Shown here: positions 33,701 to 40,672 of the stretch, one piece after another
Layout of the letters: every line of letters starts with the position of its first letter
How positions within the stretch are numbered: position 1 is the first letter of the stretch
NCBI GenBank assembly: GCA_947462725.1
Contig: CANHPZ010000005.1
Span: forward strand, 1 to 40,672
Reading direction: 5' to 3'
Source: Flavobacteriales bacterium
Lineage (GTDB): Bacteria > Bacteroidota > Bacteroidia > Flavobacteriales_D > Sanyastnellaceae
Length of the DNA stretch: 40,672 nucleotides
The notes under the pieces: model-generated
The model's input: only the letters and a program-made list of their open reading frames with translations
The model's database searches: none
Told to the model about the DNA's origin: nothing
Program-made: the position numbers and the translations under genes

Positions 33701-34717
33701 CAAGCCCTTCACACCGATGTAGACAATGTGATTGGCAATTTTGATTTTTCGCTTCCCGCCAGCGGAGGAACTCTTCGCCTGCTCGATCATCGCGACAGTA
33801 TTTTGCGAGAAATAAACTATGGCGATAGCTTACCTTGGCCCATAGTGGCTGATGGTGGCGGCCGCACATTAGAATTTACAGAAGATGCCTTGGATCAAAA
33901 CAATGCCGACAACTGGTTTGCCGGCTGTATGTTTGGATCACCGGGTGAGGCCTATTCACCATGCACTTCACCTATTGTATTCAGCGAAATTAATTGCGCT
34001 TCTGCGCCGTCGTCAGACGCCGACGATTGGGTTGAAGTGCGCAACGTAAGCAACACTCCCTACGACATTTCAGGCTGGATTTTCAAAGACAATCAAGACA
34101 CCAGTGCGTTCATCGTGCCTCAATCAACGGTGCTCTCGCCTGGCGAGATGATAGTCCTTTGCAGAAGCACCAATCAATTCGATGCCATTCATCCCGGTGT
34201 AATCAACCGAAGCGGAAACTTCTCATTCTCTTTAAGCGATACGGGCGAATTGATTCGACTCTACAATGAACAGGGAAAGTTGAATTATTCGATGTATTAC
34301 GAAACCTCTGCGCCTTGGCCCATTCAAGCCAACCTGCAGGGATATACACTGGAACTGCTCGACAGCAGTGCCAATGTAAATAGCCCAGAGAATTGGTTTG
34401 CAGGCTGCGTGTTAGGTTCACCGGGTGCCTATTACACATCGTGCAATCCCGATGGCGTCGATGAAATAACATACGGCACTCAACTGCAGGTTTATCCTAA
34501 TCCTGCCGATGAAAACATCGCAGTCATATTGCCAAAACTGGCTCAAACACATGCAACACTATTCATCCACAATATGCAGGGACAATTGCTGCACGAGCAA
34601 AGTATATCCAATCGCGAGAGCACTTCATTGCATGTCGCTCATTTGCCCCGTGGTATGTATACACTTTCTATTCGAAGTGATCAATTCCTGTGGCATCAAA
34701 CATGGATAAAACAATAA
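30737..34717 (+). CDS. CotH-kinase-like T9SS type A protein with lamin-tail domains
   Basis: A 1326-residue secreted protein from ATG30737. Signal peptide MTTTLFRALLIFCLSFTCNA. Order: lamin-tail domain (LTD) start (LVINEGSNKNTATLVDEDGE ... WIELYNAG), a 180-residue insert (coded by about 31037-31582, with SSRNQIIYRAADLIAAGLTA), LTD end (SYFHTNFGIAGSGETIYLFA), chitobiase-like segment (VHYTLDGSEPTAAS), CotH region (about 440-760; FRLKLADGIFGDGPF, GQYHGLYELREKFNAEKFE, WPYNNIKIYRSD, WRFGVQDLELGLG), two more LTD copies (MVSEINYHDDN... and FSEINCASAPSSD...), and a type A sorting domain (LQVYPNPADENIAVI...). CotH is a secreted-protein kinase fold in spore formers; here the usual DxD-like WDLDFG reads QDLELG, so activity is uncertain. 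Likely surface protein. Confidence 0.93.
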   Translation: MTTTLFRALLIFCLSFTCNAHLCAQLVINEGSNKNTATLVDEDGEYNDWIELYNAGTAAIDLSNYSLTDDPAQPAQWVFPHYTLEPGAFLIVFCSSKDRVASPAAVHYNTAYGFTPQVGWNNHVAQSTYSWDGFSNLVLNTCSYWSGGYTSNSIFWQTNTDYVASVSSFIDGGDFACAAQYGQTSTQRPVLRINNTIIGDATDQNCNTCYPAPYGNWYFSSRNQIIYRAADLIAAGLTAGPIDSLAFEVASTDPSFYDYVSIQVTTTNDDQLSSTFINTNGSYFHTNFGIAGSGETIYLFAPDQTQIDALEISSLVMNVSSGDFPDGSNTTVLFTTPTPGATNNFSEPAAGYCQAPQFTIQPGFYPGPLWVSIINGNGPLSEVHYTLDGSEPTAASAIYSGVAINIIQNAVLKARAFEPNHIASMPSVASYFINTQHITPVISISTNNENLYGAAGMFDNPFSDWLKSGYVEYFDSTDAHNLLMSQNTGMIMDGGAGGSRAQPQHSFRLKLADGIFGDGPFQNQVIPTLPYRSEFSDFYLRNGSNQYLALQYKDAAQCRMMCEGTHNYYSAWRPVTVYINGQYHGLYELREKFNAEKFEIEDNASRSGMDVLSLSYYYGGILRGVEGDPQHYWDDWNVVSQLDPTANDYVNQISQYYDLDYYTDYFIAESFMANFDWPYNNIKIYRSDATDYKWRFGVQDLELGLGPNSWTDCTTNHIEWLMGNSNGNPFTTPWYNMMQHNDYRVRWVNRFADLMNTSYRTERLLDIESYHYNMVIPEMANYMARWGDPNNVEGYVQWFTDNHNIFRDQLACRTEQVRNHIQNQFGYNGLSEVTLAVYPPEAGRIQINSIIPDSLPWTGIYFNGAPVTVTAIANPGYVFNYWTSDSLLQSQWHNDTLVINMFTNDTLTANFIGGPQPMKLMVSEINYHDDNTQATGDWIELHNDGNGLVNLTGWSLTNDVNMPRFYFPSGTYVAPHQYLVVAHNLPLFQALHTDVDNVIGNFDFSLPASGGTLRLLDHRDSILREINYGDSLPWPIVADGGGRTLEFTEDALDQNNADNWFAGCMFGSPGEAYSPCTSPIVFSEINCASAPSSDADDWVEVRNVSNTPYDISGWIFKDNQDTSAFIVPQSTVLSPGEMIVLCRSTNQFDAIHPGVINRSGNFSFSLSDTGELIRLYNEQGKLNYSMYYETSAPWPIQANLQGYTLELLDSSANVNSPENWFAGCVLGSPGAYYTSCNPDGVDEITYGTQLQVYPNPADENIAVILPKLAQTHATLFIHNMQGQLLHEQSISNRESTSLHVAHLPRGMYTLSIRSDQFLWHQTWIKQ

Positions 34718-34734
34718 GCAAAACTATGTGGCAT

Positions 34735-36000
34735 ATGAAAGCAACGTTCGGACTTTTCCTGCTAACACTTCCATTTCTACTGCAAGCACAAGCGACCAAG
34801 CGCGCCTTATTTATTGGGAATTCATACACCTACTACAACAGCCTACCTGAAATAGTTTCCGACATCGCGCAATCAGCGGGCGATACGCTTATCGTGTTTA
34901 GCAGCACGCCGGGCGGATACACGCTAGCGAACCACCTTAGCAATACCGCCACAATGAACTACATCGCTCAAGGCGGTTGGGACTTTGTGGTATTGCAAGA
35001 GCAAAGTCAAATGCCCGCATTTCCGCTAGCACAAGTGGAGGCAGAAACCTTTCCATACGCTGCACAACTCAACGACTCCATTCTCTATCACAACCCTTGT
35101 GCTGAAACTGTTTTGTATATGACTTGGGGCCGCCAAAATGGCGATTCACAAAACTGCGCCAACTGGCCTCCGGTATGCACATACGAAGGCATGGATGACT
35201 TACTGCAAGAACGCTACATGATGATGGCTGATTTGAATGAAGCACTGGTTTCACCTGTAAGCGCAGTATGGCGGAATGTGCGCGAGCTACATCCCGATAT
35301 ACAACTCTACGCTTCCGATGGCAGTCACCCATCGCCCACAGGATCTTATCTGGCAGCCATGTGCTTCTACACCACATTCTTTCGCAAGTCACCTCTCAAC
35401 ACGAATTATAGCTATACGATTGCCGATTCTACAGCAAACATGATTACCCAAACTGTTGATGAAATTGTATTCCAACACCTGAACGATTGGTACATTGGCG
35501 CATATGATCCGCAAGCCTCAGGTGAACTTACTTGGACAAATGCAAACGACCTTCAACTGACCAACACAAGTGCAAACGCAACTGAATCCTATTACGCATT
35601 GGATGGTGGTGACTTCACTGCAATGTTCAACGATAATGTTTCAATCACCGTTTCTGAACTCGGCACTCACATCATTACACTCATTGCCGCACATTGCGAA
35701 ATTGCCGATACAGCATTTATCACCTTCGACATTGCGTCATCGATATCAGAGAGCGCTCTGCAGGATGCAATTAGTATTTTCCCAAACCCAACACATGGCA
35801 ACACATGCATCGTGATTCCCGAAGGGTTTCATCAATCTGAAATATCAATCTTTCAATCGACAGGCAAAATCATTTTACAAAAAACACAACTGTGCAATCG
35901 ACAGCACTACATCGATTGTAACTCATGGCCTGCAGGGGTTTATACCGTGCGCATCAGCAACGCTTTCCACACCGTTTTCAAACGCCTTGTAATTGAATAA
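34735..36000 (+). CDS. SGNH-hydrolase-like T9SS type A protein
   Basis: A 421-residue secreted protein. ATG34735 begins a signal peptide (MKATFGLFLLTLPFLLQAQA); ATG34726 is equally possible, while the longest frame (34690) overlaps the CotH gene by 28 bases and has no signal at its start. SGNH/GDSL-type fold: block I RALFIGNSYTYYNS (nucleophile Ser in GNS), GGWDFVVLQEQSQMP, MTWGRQNGD and the C-terminal catalytic DGSHPSPTGSYLAA (Asp and His). This matches the DUF4886/SGNH branch of esterases, perhaps a carbohydrate or lipid esterase; substrate unknown. The C-terminal about 75 residues are a type A sorting domain (ISIFPNPTHGNTCIVIPEG ... WPAGVYTVRIS). It follows the CotH gene directly, so both are likely made together. 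Convergent with the adaptor gene, 2 bases apart. Confidence 0.9.
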   Translation: MKATFGLFLLTLPFLLQAQATKRALFIGNSYTYYNSLPEIVSDIAQSAGDTLIVFSSTPGGYTLANHLSNTATMNYIAQGGWDFVVLQEQSQMPAFPLAQVEAETFPYAAQLNDSILYHNPCAETVLYMTWGRQNGDSQNCANWPPVCTYEGMDDLLQERYMMMADLNEALVSPVSAVWRNVRELHPDIQLYASDGSHPSPTGSYLAAMCFYTTFFRKSPLNTNYSYTIADSTANMITQTVDEIVFQHLNDWYIGAYDPQASGELTWTNANDLQLTNTSANATESYYALDGGDFTAMFNDNVSITVSELGTHIITLIAAHCEIADTAFITFDIASSISESALQDAISIFPNPTHGNTCIVIPEGFHQSEISIFQSTGKIILQKTQLCNRQHYIDCNSWPAGVYTVRISNAFHTVFKRLVIE

Positions 36001-36002
36001 GA

Positions 36003-37136
36003 TTACTCTGCCTGATTCGCCAATGCCATGAGCAAAGTGTATGCGCCATTGTACACTACGTTGCGCCCGTTGAGAGCTCCCTGCAACATAACCTCTACCT
36101 GACTGTTTTCTTCTGTGCCCATTTGCACTTCAAGCATTTCAAACGTATGCTGGTCGTTCCGCACAAAGATGAAGTTCTTGCCTTCATAGTGCACTACACT
36201 TGATATAGGCATGGCAGCTACGCGATGAACTCCCAATTCCACATCAGCCTGCATAAACATACCGGGAACCAATTGGTCATGGGCCGATGTGAACTTGCAA
36301 ATGGCTTCACCACTGCGTTGATCTGAAAGGTTAGCATGCACAAAAGCGATTTCACAAGCAACACTATCCTGCATTGTATTACCAACTGCAATCATCTTCA
36401 TCCCCGACTGCAATTCGCGCATATCCTGCTCGAACACGGTCAACCCCAAATAACAATCTTCCACATGAATAAACTCAAACATCACTTCAGATGGTGTGAC
36501 ATACTTGCCACTGTTCACGTTCACTTTTGAAACGAAACCATCGAATGGAGCATACAGCACAATGCTTCTGCTGATGTTGGATGAAGTCAATGCATCTGCA
36601 TTGATGTGCAGCAACGCCAGCTTCTCTTTCAGCGCGCGTTGCTCAGCCTGCGCTGATTCCCAATCGGCCTTGGCCAATTGAAAATCATGATCACTGGTGG
36701 CCTTCGACTCATTGAGTGAGCGCTGGCGCTCATAGTCAGCCTGCAGCATATTCATGCGCGATTTTATCGACACATACTGCTGCTGCAAATCGATGTACTG
36801 CAAATCTTCCATAGTAGCTACTTGCTGCCCCTTCTTCACGCGTGTACCAGGAACTAAAGAGGTAGATGTGACATAACCGCCAATAGGCACGCTCATGGAA
36901 TACACGTTTTGTGGAGGTACCTTCACTTGTCCGTTGAGATGCACCACGCGTGCTATTGATAACTGATGCATACTATCTGTTGTGATAGCCGCTGAAGCCA
37001 ATTGCGCATCCGTGAGTTGCACAATTGATGGTGATTTCGAATCTTCCACTGCAGAATTCTCTTCTGGTTTACTTCCGCAAGAGGCAACTAAAAGAACTGC
37101 TGCAATTGCTGATAAAATATGAATGCTGTTTTTCAT
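36003..37136 (-). CDS. RND efflux periplasmic adaptor, lipoprotein
   Basis: Membrane-fusion protein that links an inner-membrane RND pump to its outer-membrane channel. 377 residues from ATG37136; in-frame codons up to 37265 lie inside the upstream gene and lack a signal. The lipobox is LVASC-GSKPEE after MKNSIHILSAIAAV. Then a beta-barrel start, a lipoyl-like half (GGYVTSTSLVPGTRVKKGQQ), a long alpha-hairpin (about 125-185; SRMNMLQADYERQRSLNESK), the second lipoyl half (VLYAPFDGFVSKVNVNSGKY) and the barrel. It resembles CusB/CzcB-type adaptors. It begins 4 bases after the fused RND-TolC gene, so the two belong to one operon and should form one complex. Confidence 0.93.
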   Translation of the reverse strand: MKNSIHILSAIAAVLLVASCGSKPEENSAVEDSKSPSIVQLTDAQLASAAITTDSMHQLSIARVVHLNGQVKVPPQNVYSMSVPIGGYVTSTSLVPGTRVKKGQQVATMEDLQYIDLQQQYVSIKSRMNMLQADYERQRSLNESKATSDHDFQLAKADWESAQAEQRALKEKLALLHINADALTSSNISRSIVLYAPFDGFVSKVNVNSGKYVTPSEVMFEFIHVEDCYLGLTVFEQDMRELQSGMKMIAVGNTMQDSVACEIAFVHANLSDQRSGEAICKFTSAHDQLVPGMFMQADVELGVHRVAAMPISSVVHYEGKNFIFVRNDQHTFEMLEVQMGTEENSQVEVMLQGALNGRNVVYNGAYTLLMALANQAE

Positions 37137-37140
37137 GTGA

Positions 37141-40100
37141 TCAATTTTGAAGTGTGTAATACTGAATTTCCGCGGCATCGCGGCGCAACTGCTCCTGGGC
37201 CTGCACATAATCAAGTCGAATTTGCAAGGCCTGTGATTGAAGCATCGTCCATTGCAAATAATCAATCGCTCCCTTGCTCAATTGTTCATTGGCACCCTGC
37301 CTGATTAGCGCGGCCGATGGCAATTGCTTCGATTCATACTGCGCAATTAAATCACGCTGTGCACGCCAGCGAGCAAGCGCAGAATTGAGTTCCCGATCCA
37401 TTTGCATGCGCTGCATTTCCAATTCAACTTTGGCAATCTCTACCTGAACCTTCGACGCTTCGAAATCCGATTTTTGTCCACCTCTAAGCAAAGGAATACC
37501 CAGGCTGATATTGGCTGAATGAAAACGATCGGAAGGCGTGTATGTGACGTTGTTCGGACCCAATCCGGTAAAACTCTGATTGGTATATCCCAGCGTGATG
37601 GAAGGAAACAATTGCGACTTTTGATAAGCTGACTCTGCCTGCGCGGTGTTCACGCGTGCTTGCATAATATTCAACATCGGATGATTGACTGCTAAGCTTG
37701 AGTCGATAGTCATACCTAATGTTTCATCCTCCTGAGTCAAGCTCGGTTGAAATGGTATTTCTGAATTCAATAACAATTGAAATTCGAGTTGCGTGATTTC
37801 CATTTCAGCTTGCACGCCCAAGAGCTGCGAACGCGCCAATTCGCGCTGCAACCTAGCCGAGCTCAACTCCAGTGTATTGCTCGCTCCAGCATCAAACCTA
37901 AGCTGCGTCCGGTTTTCAAATGCATCCATCATGATATTGGTCTCTAGCCAAAGTGCTTCGCTTTCCTTCAGAGCAAGCCAATGGTAAAACACATCGGCTA
38001 CTGTTCGCCTGATTTCACGCTCTGAAAGTGTGGTCGATAATACCATCTCTTTATACTGTGCATCATTCCAGGCTCTTTGCTTTGAGTATACCGCAGGCAT
38101 GCTGAAGCGCTGCTGAAACCCGAGCTTGTTGTCGGTGTAGTAGCTATTGACCTGACCATACTCAGCAAAAACAGCTGTCGGATCAAAATTGCTCTTGCCT
38201 TTGATATCCTGATATCGCTCCATCAAATGATTGCTCTTGATGCGCAAACTATTGCTGAGCGCTGTATCAACGGCAGACTCCAAACTGATTTGCTGCGCTT
38301 GTGAATTAAACGATATCAAAATAAGAATGGCAACAGATGCAACAGTCGACTTCAGCGTTACGCCTCCTGACTTTCCAATGCGCTCAAATCGCAAATACAA
38401 AATAGGCAACACAAACAAGGTGAGGAAGGTCGCAATCATCAATCCGCCGATAACTACTGTGGCCAAAGGTCGCTGCACCTCTGCGCCAGAGCCATTGCTC
38501 AGCGCCATGGGGAAGAAACCAAGCGATGCCACAAACGCGGTGATAAGAACAGGACGCAAACGCATACGCGTGCCTTCCATCACAATCTTGCGGGCATCCG
38601 TGTAGCCGTCCGACTTCAATCGATTGAATTCGGCCACAAGCACAATTCCATTCAATACGGCGACCCCGAACAGAGCAATAAAGCCAACGCCTGCACTAAT
38701 GCTAAATGGCATGCCACGCATGGCCAAAAAGAATATCCCACCCATCGCGGAAAGAGGAATGGCCGAATAAATCAACAATCCTTGCTTGATAGAATTGAAG
38801 GCGAAATAGAGCAGTATAAAAATGAGCAGCAAAGCCACGGGAACAGCAATGCTCAGGCGCGCTTTGGCCGCATTCAAATTTTCAAATGCGCCGCCATACG
38901 TCACATAGTAACCCGGCGAAAATTTAACCTGGGCATCTACTTTACTCTGGAGTTCATTCACCAACGACTGCACATCACGATCACGCACGTTGAAACCAAC
39001 CACAATGCGACGCTTCGTATCCTCACGTTGAATCTGATTCGGACTATTGACAATCTTCACATCAGCAAGCATGCGCAGCGGTACTGAACCTCCTTGAACT
39101 GTTGGAATAAGTAAATCCTGAATGTCGGTTAAATGAGTGCGTAAATCACCCTCGAGACGAACCACGAGATCAAAACGCTTCTCTCCTTCAAATACTTTTC
39201 CGGCGCTTTGTCCTGCAAAGGCTGTATTTACAATCCGATTCACATCAGCAATAGAAAGTCCATACTGCGCAATCAATTCGCGCTTGTATTGTATAACAAC
39301 TTGCGGCAATCCGGCAATTGGTTCAATGAACAAATCAGCTGCACCATCTACTGTATTAATGATACGTCCGAGTCTTTCTGCATAGGCCGACAACGAATCC
39401 AGATCTTCACCAAATATTTTACAAACTACATCTTGACGCGCACCGGTCATCAATTCATTGAAACGCATTTGCACCGGATATTGAAAGCCGGTGCTTAAGC
39501 CAACAACTTCTTCCAAAGCTCTGCTCATCGTATCAGCCAAATCGGGGAAGGTCTCTGCTGATGTCCATTCGTCTTTGTCCTTTAAGATAATCATCATATC
39601 AGCGGCCTCCATCGGCATCGGGTCAGTGGGTATTTCACTACTCCCAATTTTCGTGACCACCTTCTCCACTTCAGGAAATCTCTCCAACAAAATCTTACTT
39701 GCCTTCTGTGTGTACTCGATGGACGTATTCAAATTGCTTCCCGCCATTACCCGCGACTCAACAGCAAAATCTCCTTCTTCCAATGCCGGTATAAACTCTC
39801 CACCCATTCCCATTAAAACAACAATTGCAGCAGCAAACAAACCAAGAACAAGTGCGATAACTTTTCGCTGATGTTCGAGCACTTTTGCCAATGCGTTTTG
39901 GAAGTTGCGCTCGATAAACTTCATCATGCGATCAGAGAAATTTTCTTTATGCACAACATTCTTGCTCATGACCAACGACGTCATCATAGGCACATAGGTG
40001 ATGGAAAGCAGAAACGCCCCGAGCAAAGCAAACGAAACCGTTTGCGCCATCGGTATGAACATCTTGCCTTCAATACCACTTAAGGCATATGTAGGCAAGT

Positions 40101-40672
40101 ACACAATCAGAATAATAAGCTGACCAAAAACAACACTGCGCGCCATTTTTTTTGAAGCGTGTTCTACCTCTTCGTCCATTTGTCCTTGCGTTAAACGCAT
40201 GGCTGCTCCTAGCCGCTTGCTCTGCGAAAATTGATGGAGCGCCGCTTCAACAATCACCACAGCCCCATCGACAATAAGTCCGAAATCTAGTGCGCCCAGG
40301 CTCATAAGATTACCGGCTACTCCGAAGATGTTCATCAGAATAATGGCGAACAACATCGAGAGCGGAATAACCGACGCCACCAGAAATCCTGCACGAAAAT
40401 TCCCTAAGAATAGAATCAGCACAAACAACACGATGAGTGCACCTTCGAGCAAGTTCTTTTCGACTGTGCCCATAGCATTGTTCACCATCTTGGTGCGATC
40501 CAAAAACGGTTCAATGACAACACCTTCAGGCAAATTTTTCTGAATCATCGCAACACGTTCCTTCACGTTTGCAATAACCTCGCTGCTATTCGCTCCTTTG
40601 AGCATCATAACCACAGCACCAGCCACTTCGCCTTCGGTATTGTAGCACATAGCGCCATAGCGGGTTGCAAAA
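37141..40672 (-). CDS. Heavy-metal RND efflux pump fused to TolC-like channel (5' partial)
   Basis: The frame is open through the right edge (residues FATRYGA precede MCYNTEGE), so the N-terminal part of the pump is missing; 1176 residues are visible. The RND part (to about 38350) has FLDRTKMVNNAMGTVEKNL, the TM4 motif DFGLIVDGAVVIVE, and LSAMGGIFFLAMRGMPFSIS. DFGxxxDGA marks divalent-cation HME pumps (Czc/Cnr type) and differs from the Cu/Ag CusA motif. After the last pump helix (LPILYLRFERIGKSGG), a signal-peptide-like stretch (TLKSTVASVAILILISFNSQ-A) leads into a complete outer-membrane-factor (TolC/CzcC) domain of about 390 residues with its two long hairpin regions. Such fusions are common in Bacteroidota. 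Together with the adaptor gene it gives a whole tripartite pump for Zn/Co/Cd-like metals; the metal is inferred. Confidence 0.94.
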   Translation of the reverse strand, partial: FATRYGAMCYNTEGEVAGAVVMMLKGANSSEVIANVKERVAMIQKNLPEGVVIEPFLDRTKMVNNAMGTVEKNLLEGALIVLFVLILFLGNFRAGFLVASVIPLSMLFAIILMNIFGVAGNLMSLGALDFGLIVDGAVVIVEAALHQFSQSKRLGAAMRLTQGQMDEEVEHASKKMARSVVFGQLIILIVYLPTYALSGIEGKMFIPMAQTVSFALLGAFLLSITYVPMMTSLVMSKNVVHKENFSDRMMKFIERNFQNALAKVLEHQRKVIALVLGLFAAAIVVLMGMGGEFIPALEEGDFAVESRVMAGSNLNTSIEYTQKASKILLERFPEVEKVVTKIGSSEIPTDPMPMEAADMMIILKDKDEWTSAETFPDLADTMSRALEEVVGLSTGFQYPVQMRFNELMTGARQDVVCKIFGEDLDSLSAYAERLGRIINTVDGAADLFIEPIAGLPQVVIQYKRELIAQYGLSIADVNRIVNTAFAGQSAGKVFEGEKRFDLVVRLEGDLRTHLTDIQDLLIPTVQGGSVPLRMLADVKIVNSPNQIQREDTKRRIVVGFNVRDRDVQSLVNELQSKVDAQVKFSPGYYVTYGGAFENLNAAKARLSIAVPVALLLIFILLYFAFNSIKQGLLIYSAIPLSAMGGIFFLAMRGMPFSISAGVGFIALFGVAVLNGIVLVAEFNRLKSDGYTDARKIVMEGTRMRLRPVLITAFVASLGFFPMALSNGSGAEVQRPLATVVIGGLMIATFLTLFVLPILYLRFERIGKSGGVTLKSTVASVAILILISFNSQAQQISLESAVDTALSNSLRIKSNHLMERYQDIKGKSNFDPTAVFAEYGQVNSYYTDNKLGFQQRFSMPAVYSKQRAWNDAQYKEMVLSTTLSEREIRRTVADVFYHWLALKESEALWLETNIMMDAFENRTQLRFDAGASNTLELSSARLQRELARSQLLGVQAEMEITQLEFQLLLNSEIPFQPSLTQEDETLGMTIDSSLAVNHPMLNIMQARVNTAQAESAYQKSQLFPSITLGYTNQSFTGLGPNNVTYTPSDRFHSANISLGIPLLRGGQKSDFEASKVQVEIAKVELEMQRMQMDRELNSALARWRAQRDLIAQYESKQLPSAALIRQGANEQLSKGAIDYLQWTMLQSQALQIRLDYVQAQEQLRRDAAEIQYYTLQN

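Noticed and set aside
37137-37265. Longer start for the RND adaptor
   Set aside because: The extension lies within the coding end of the fused pump gene and precedes a clear lipoprotein signal at ATG37136.

Overview
The window looks like chromosomal DNA of a member of the Bacteroidota, most likely a Flavobacteriales-type organism. Evidence: two proteins with type IX secretion (T9SS) type A sorting domains plus the CotH protein with another, one giant protein with a gliding-motility (type B) C-terminal domain paired with a PorP/SprF-like protein, a flavobacterial-style DnaJ, Bacteroidota -7 promoter boxes (TAnnTTTG) and lipoproteins. There is no phage, insertion sequence, integrase or CRISPR array; this is mostly core genome with a few secreted accessory proteins.

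Layout. 1-2450: start of a secreted protein running off the left edge, a small conserved protein, a TonB C-terminal-domain protein, tRNA-Pro(GGG) and a small lipoprotein. 2586-6988: cyclophilin-type prolyl isomerase overlapping pheS, then a 23-bp tandem repeat array, then pdhA and pdhC (E1 alpha and E2 of pyruvate dehydrogenase, without E1 beta). 7065-10888 (minus strand): dnaJ, grpE, a TlpA-like thioredoxin and murA with the fosfomycin-insensitive Asp in place of the catalytic Cys. 10986-15489 (minus): PorP/SprF-like protein and its 1162-residue type B cargo. 15777-20826 (plus): panB, an RluA-family pseudouridine synthase, an OmpA/TPR lipoprotein, and menI-menF of menaquinone synthesis. 20861-23875 (minus): 1004-residue type A T9SS cargo. 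24112-27270 (plus): K+-dependent membrane pyrophosphatase and a YceI lipoprotein. 27451-30473 (minus): GH3-family enzyme, a secreted propeller-like protein and a deoxynucleoside kinase. 30559-30633: tRNA-Arg(CCG). 30737-36000 (plus): CotH-family and SGNH-hydrolase T9SS cargo proteins in tandem. 36003-right edge (minus): divalent-cation RND efflux pump fused to its TolC-like outer-membrane channel, followed by its lipoprotein adaptor.

The most unusual signal is between the genes. At least four unrelated short-period arrays (period 7 or 8 nt, each unit carrying TAG or TGA) sit in intergenic gaps, mostly as inverted repeats. In two convergent gene pairs (pdhC/dnaJ and yceI/deoxynucleoside kinase) the array arms begin at, and supply, the stop codons of both genes, and because the period is not a multiple of three the units place stops in all three frames. 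A fifth, GC-rich 23-bp family lies between pheS and pdhA. I know of no named element with this design. Other points worth a look are the His/Cys-rich tail on the pyrophosphatase, the signal-peptide-like junction inside the RND-TolC fusion, and -7 boxes lying 4-6 nt from start codons that suggest leaderless transcripts.
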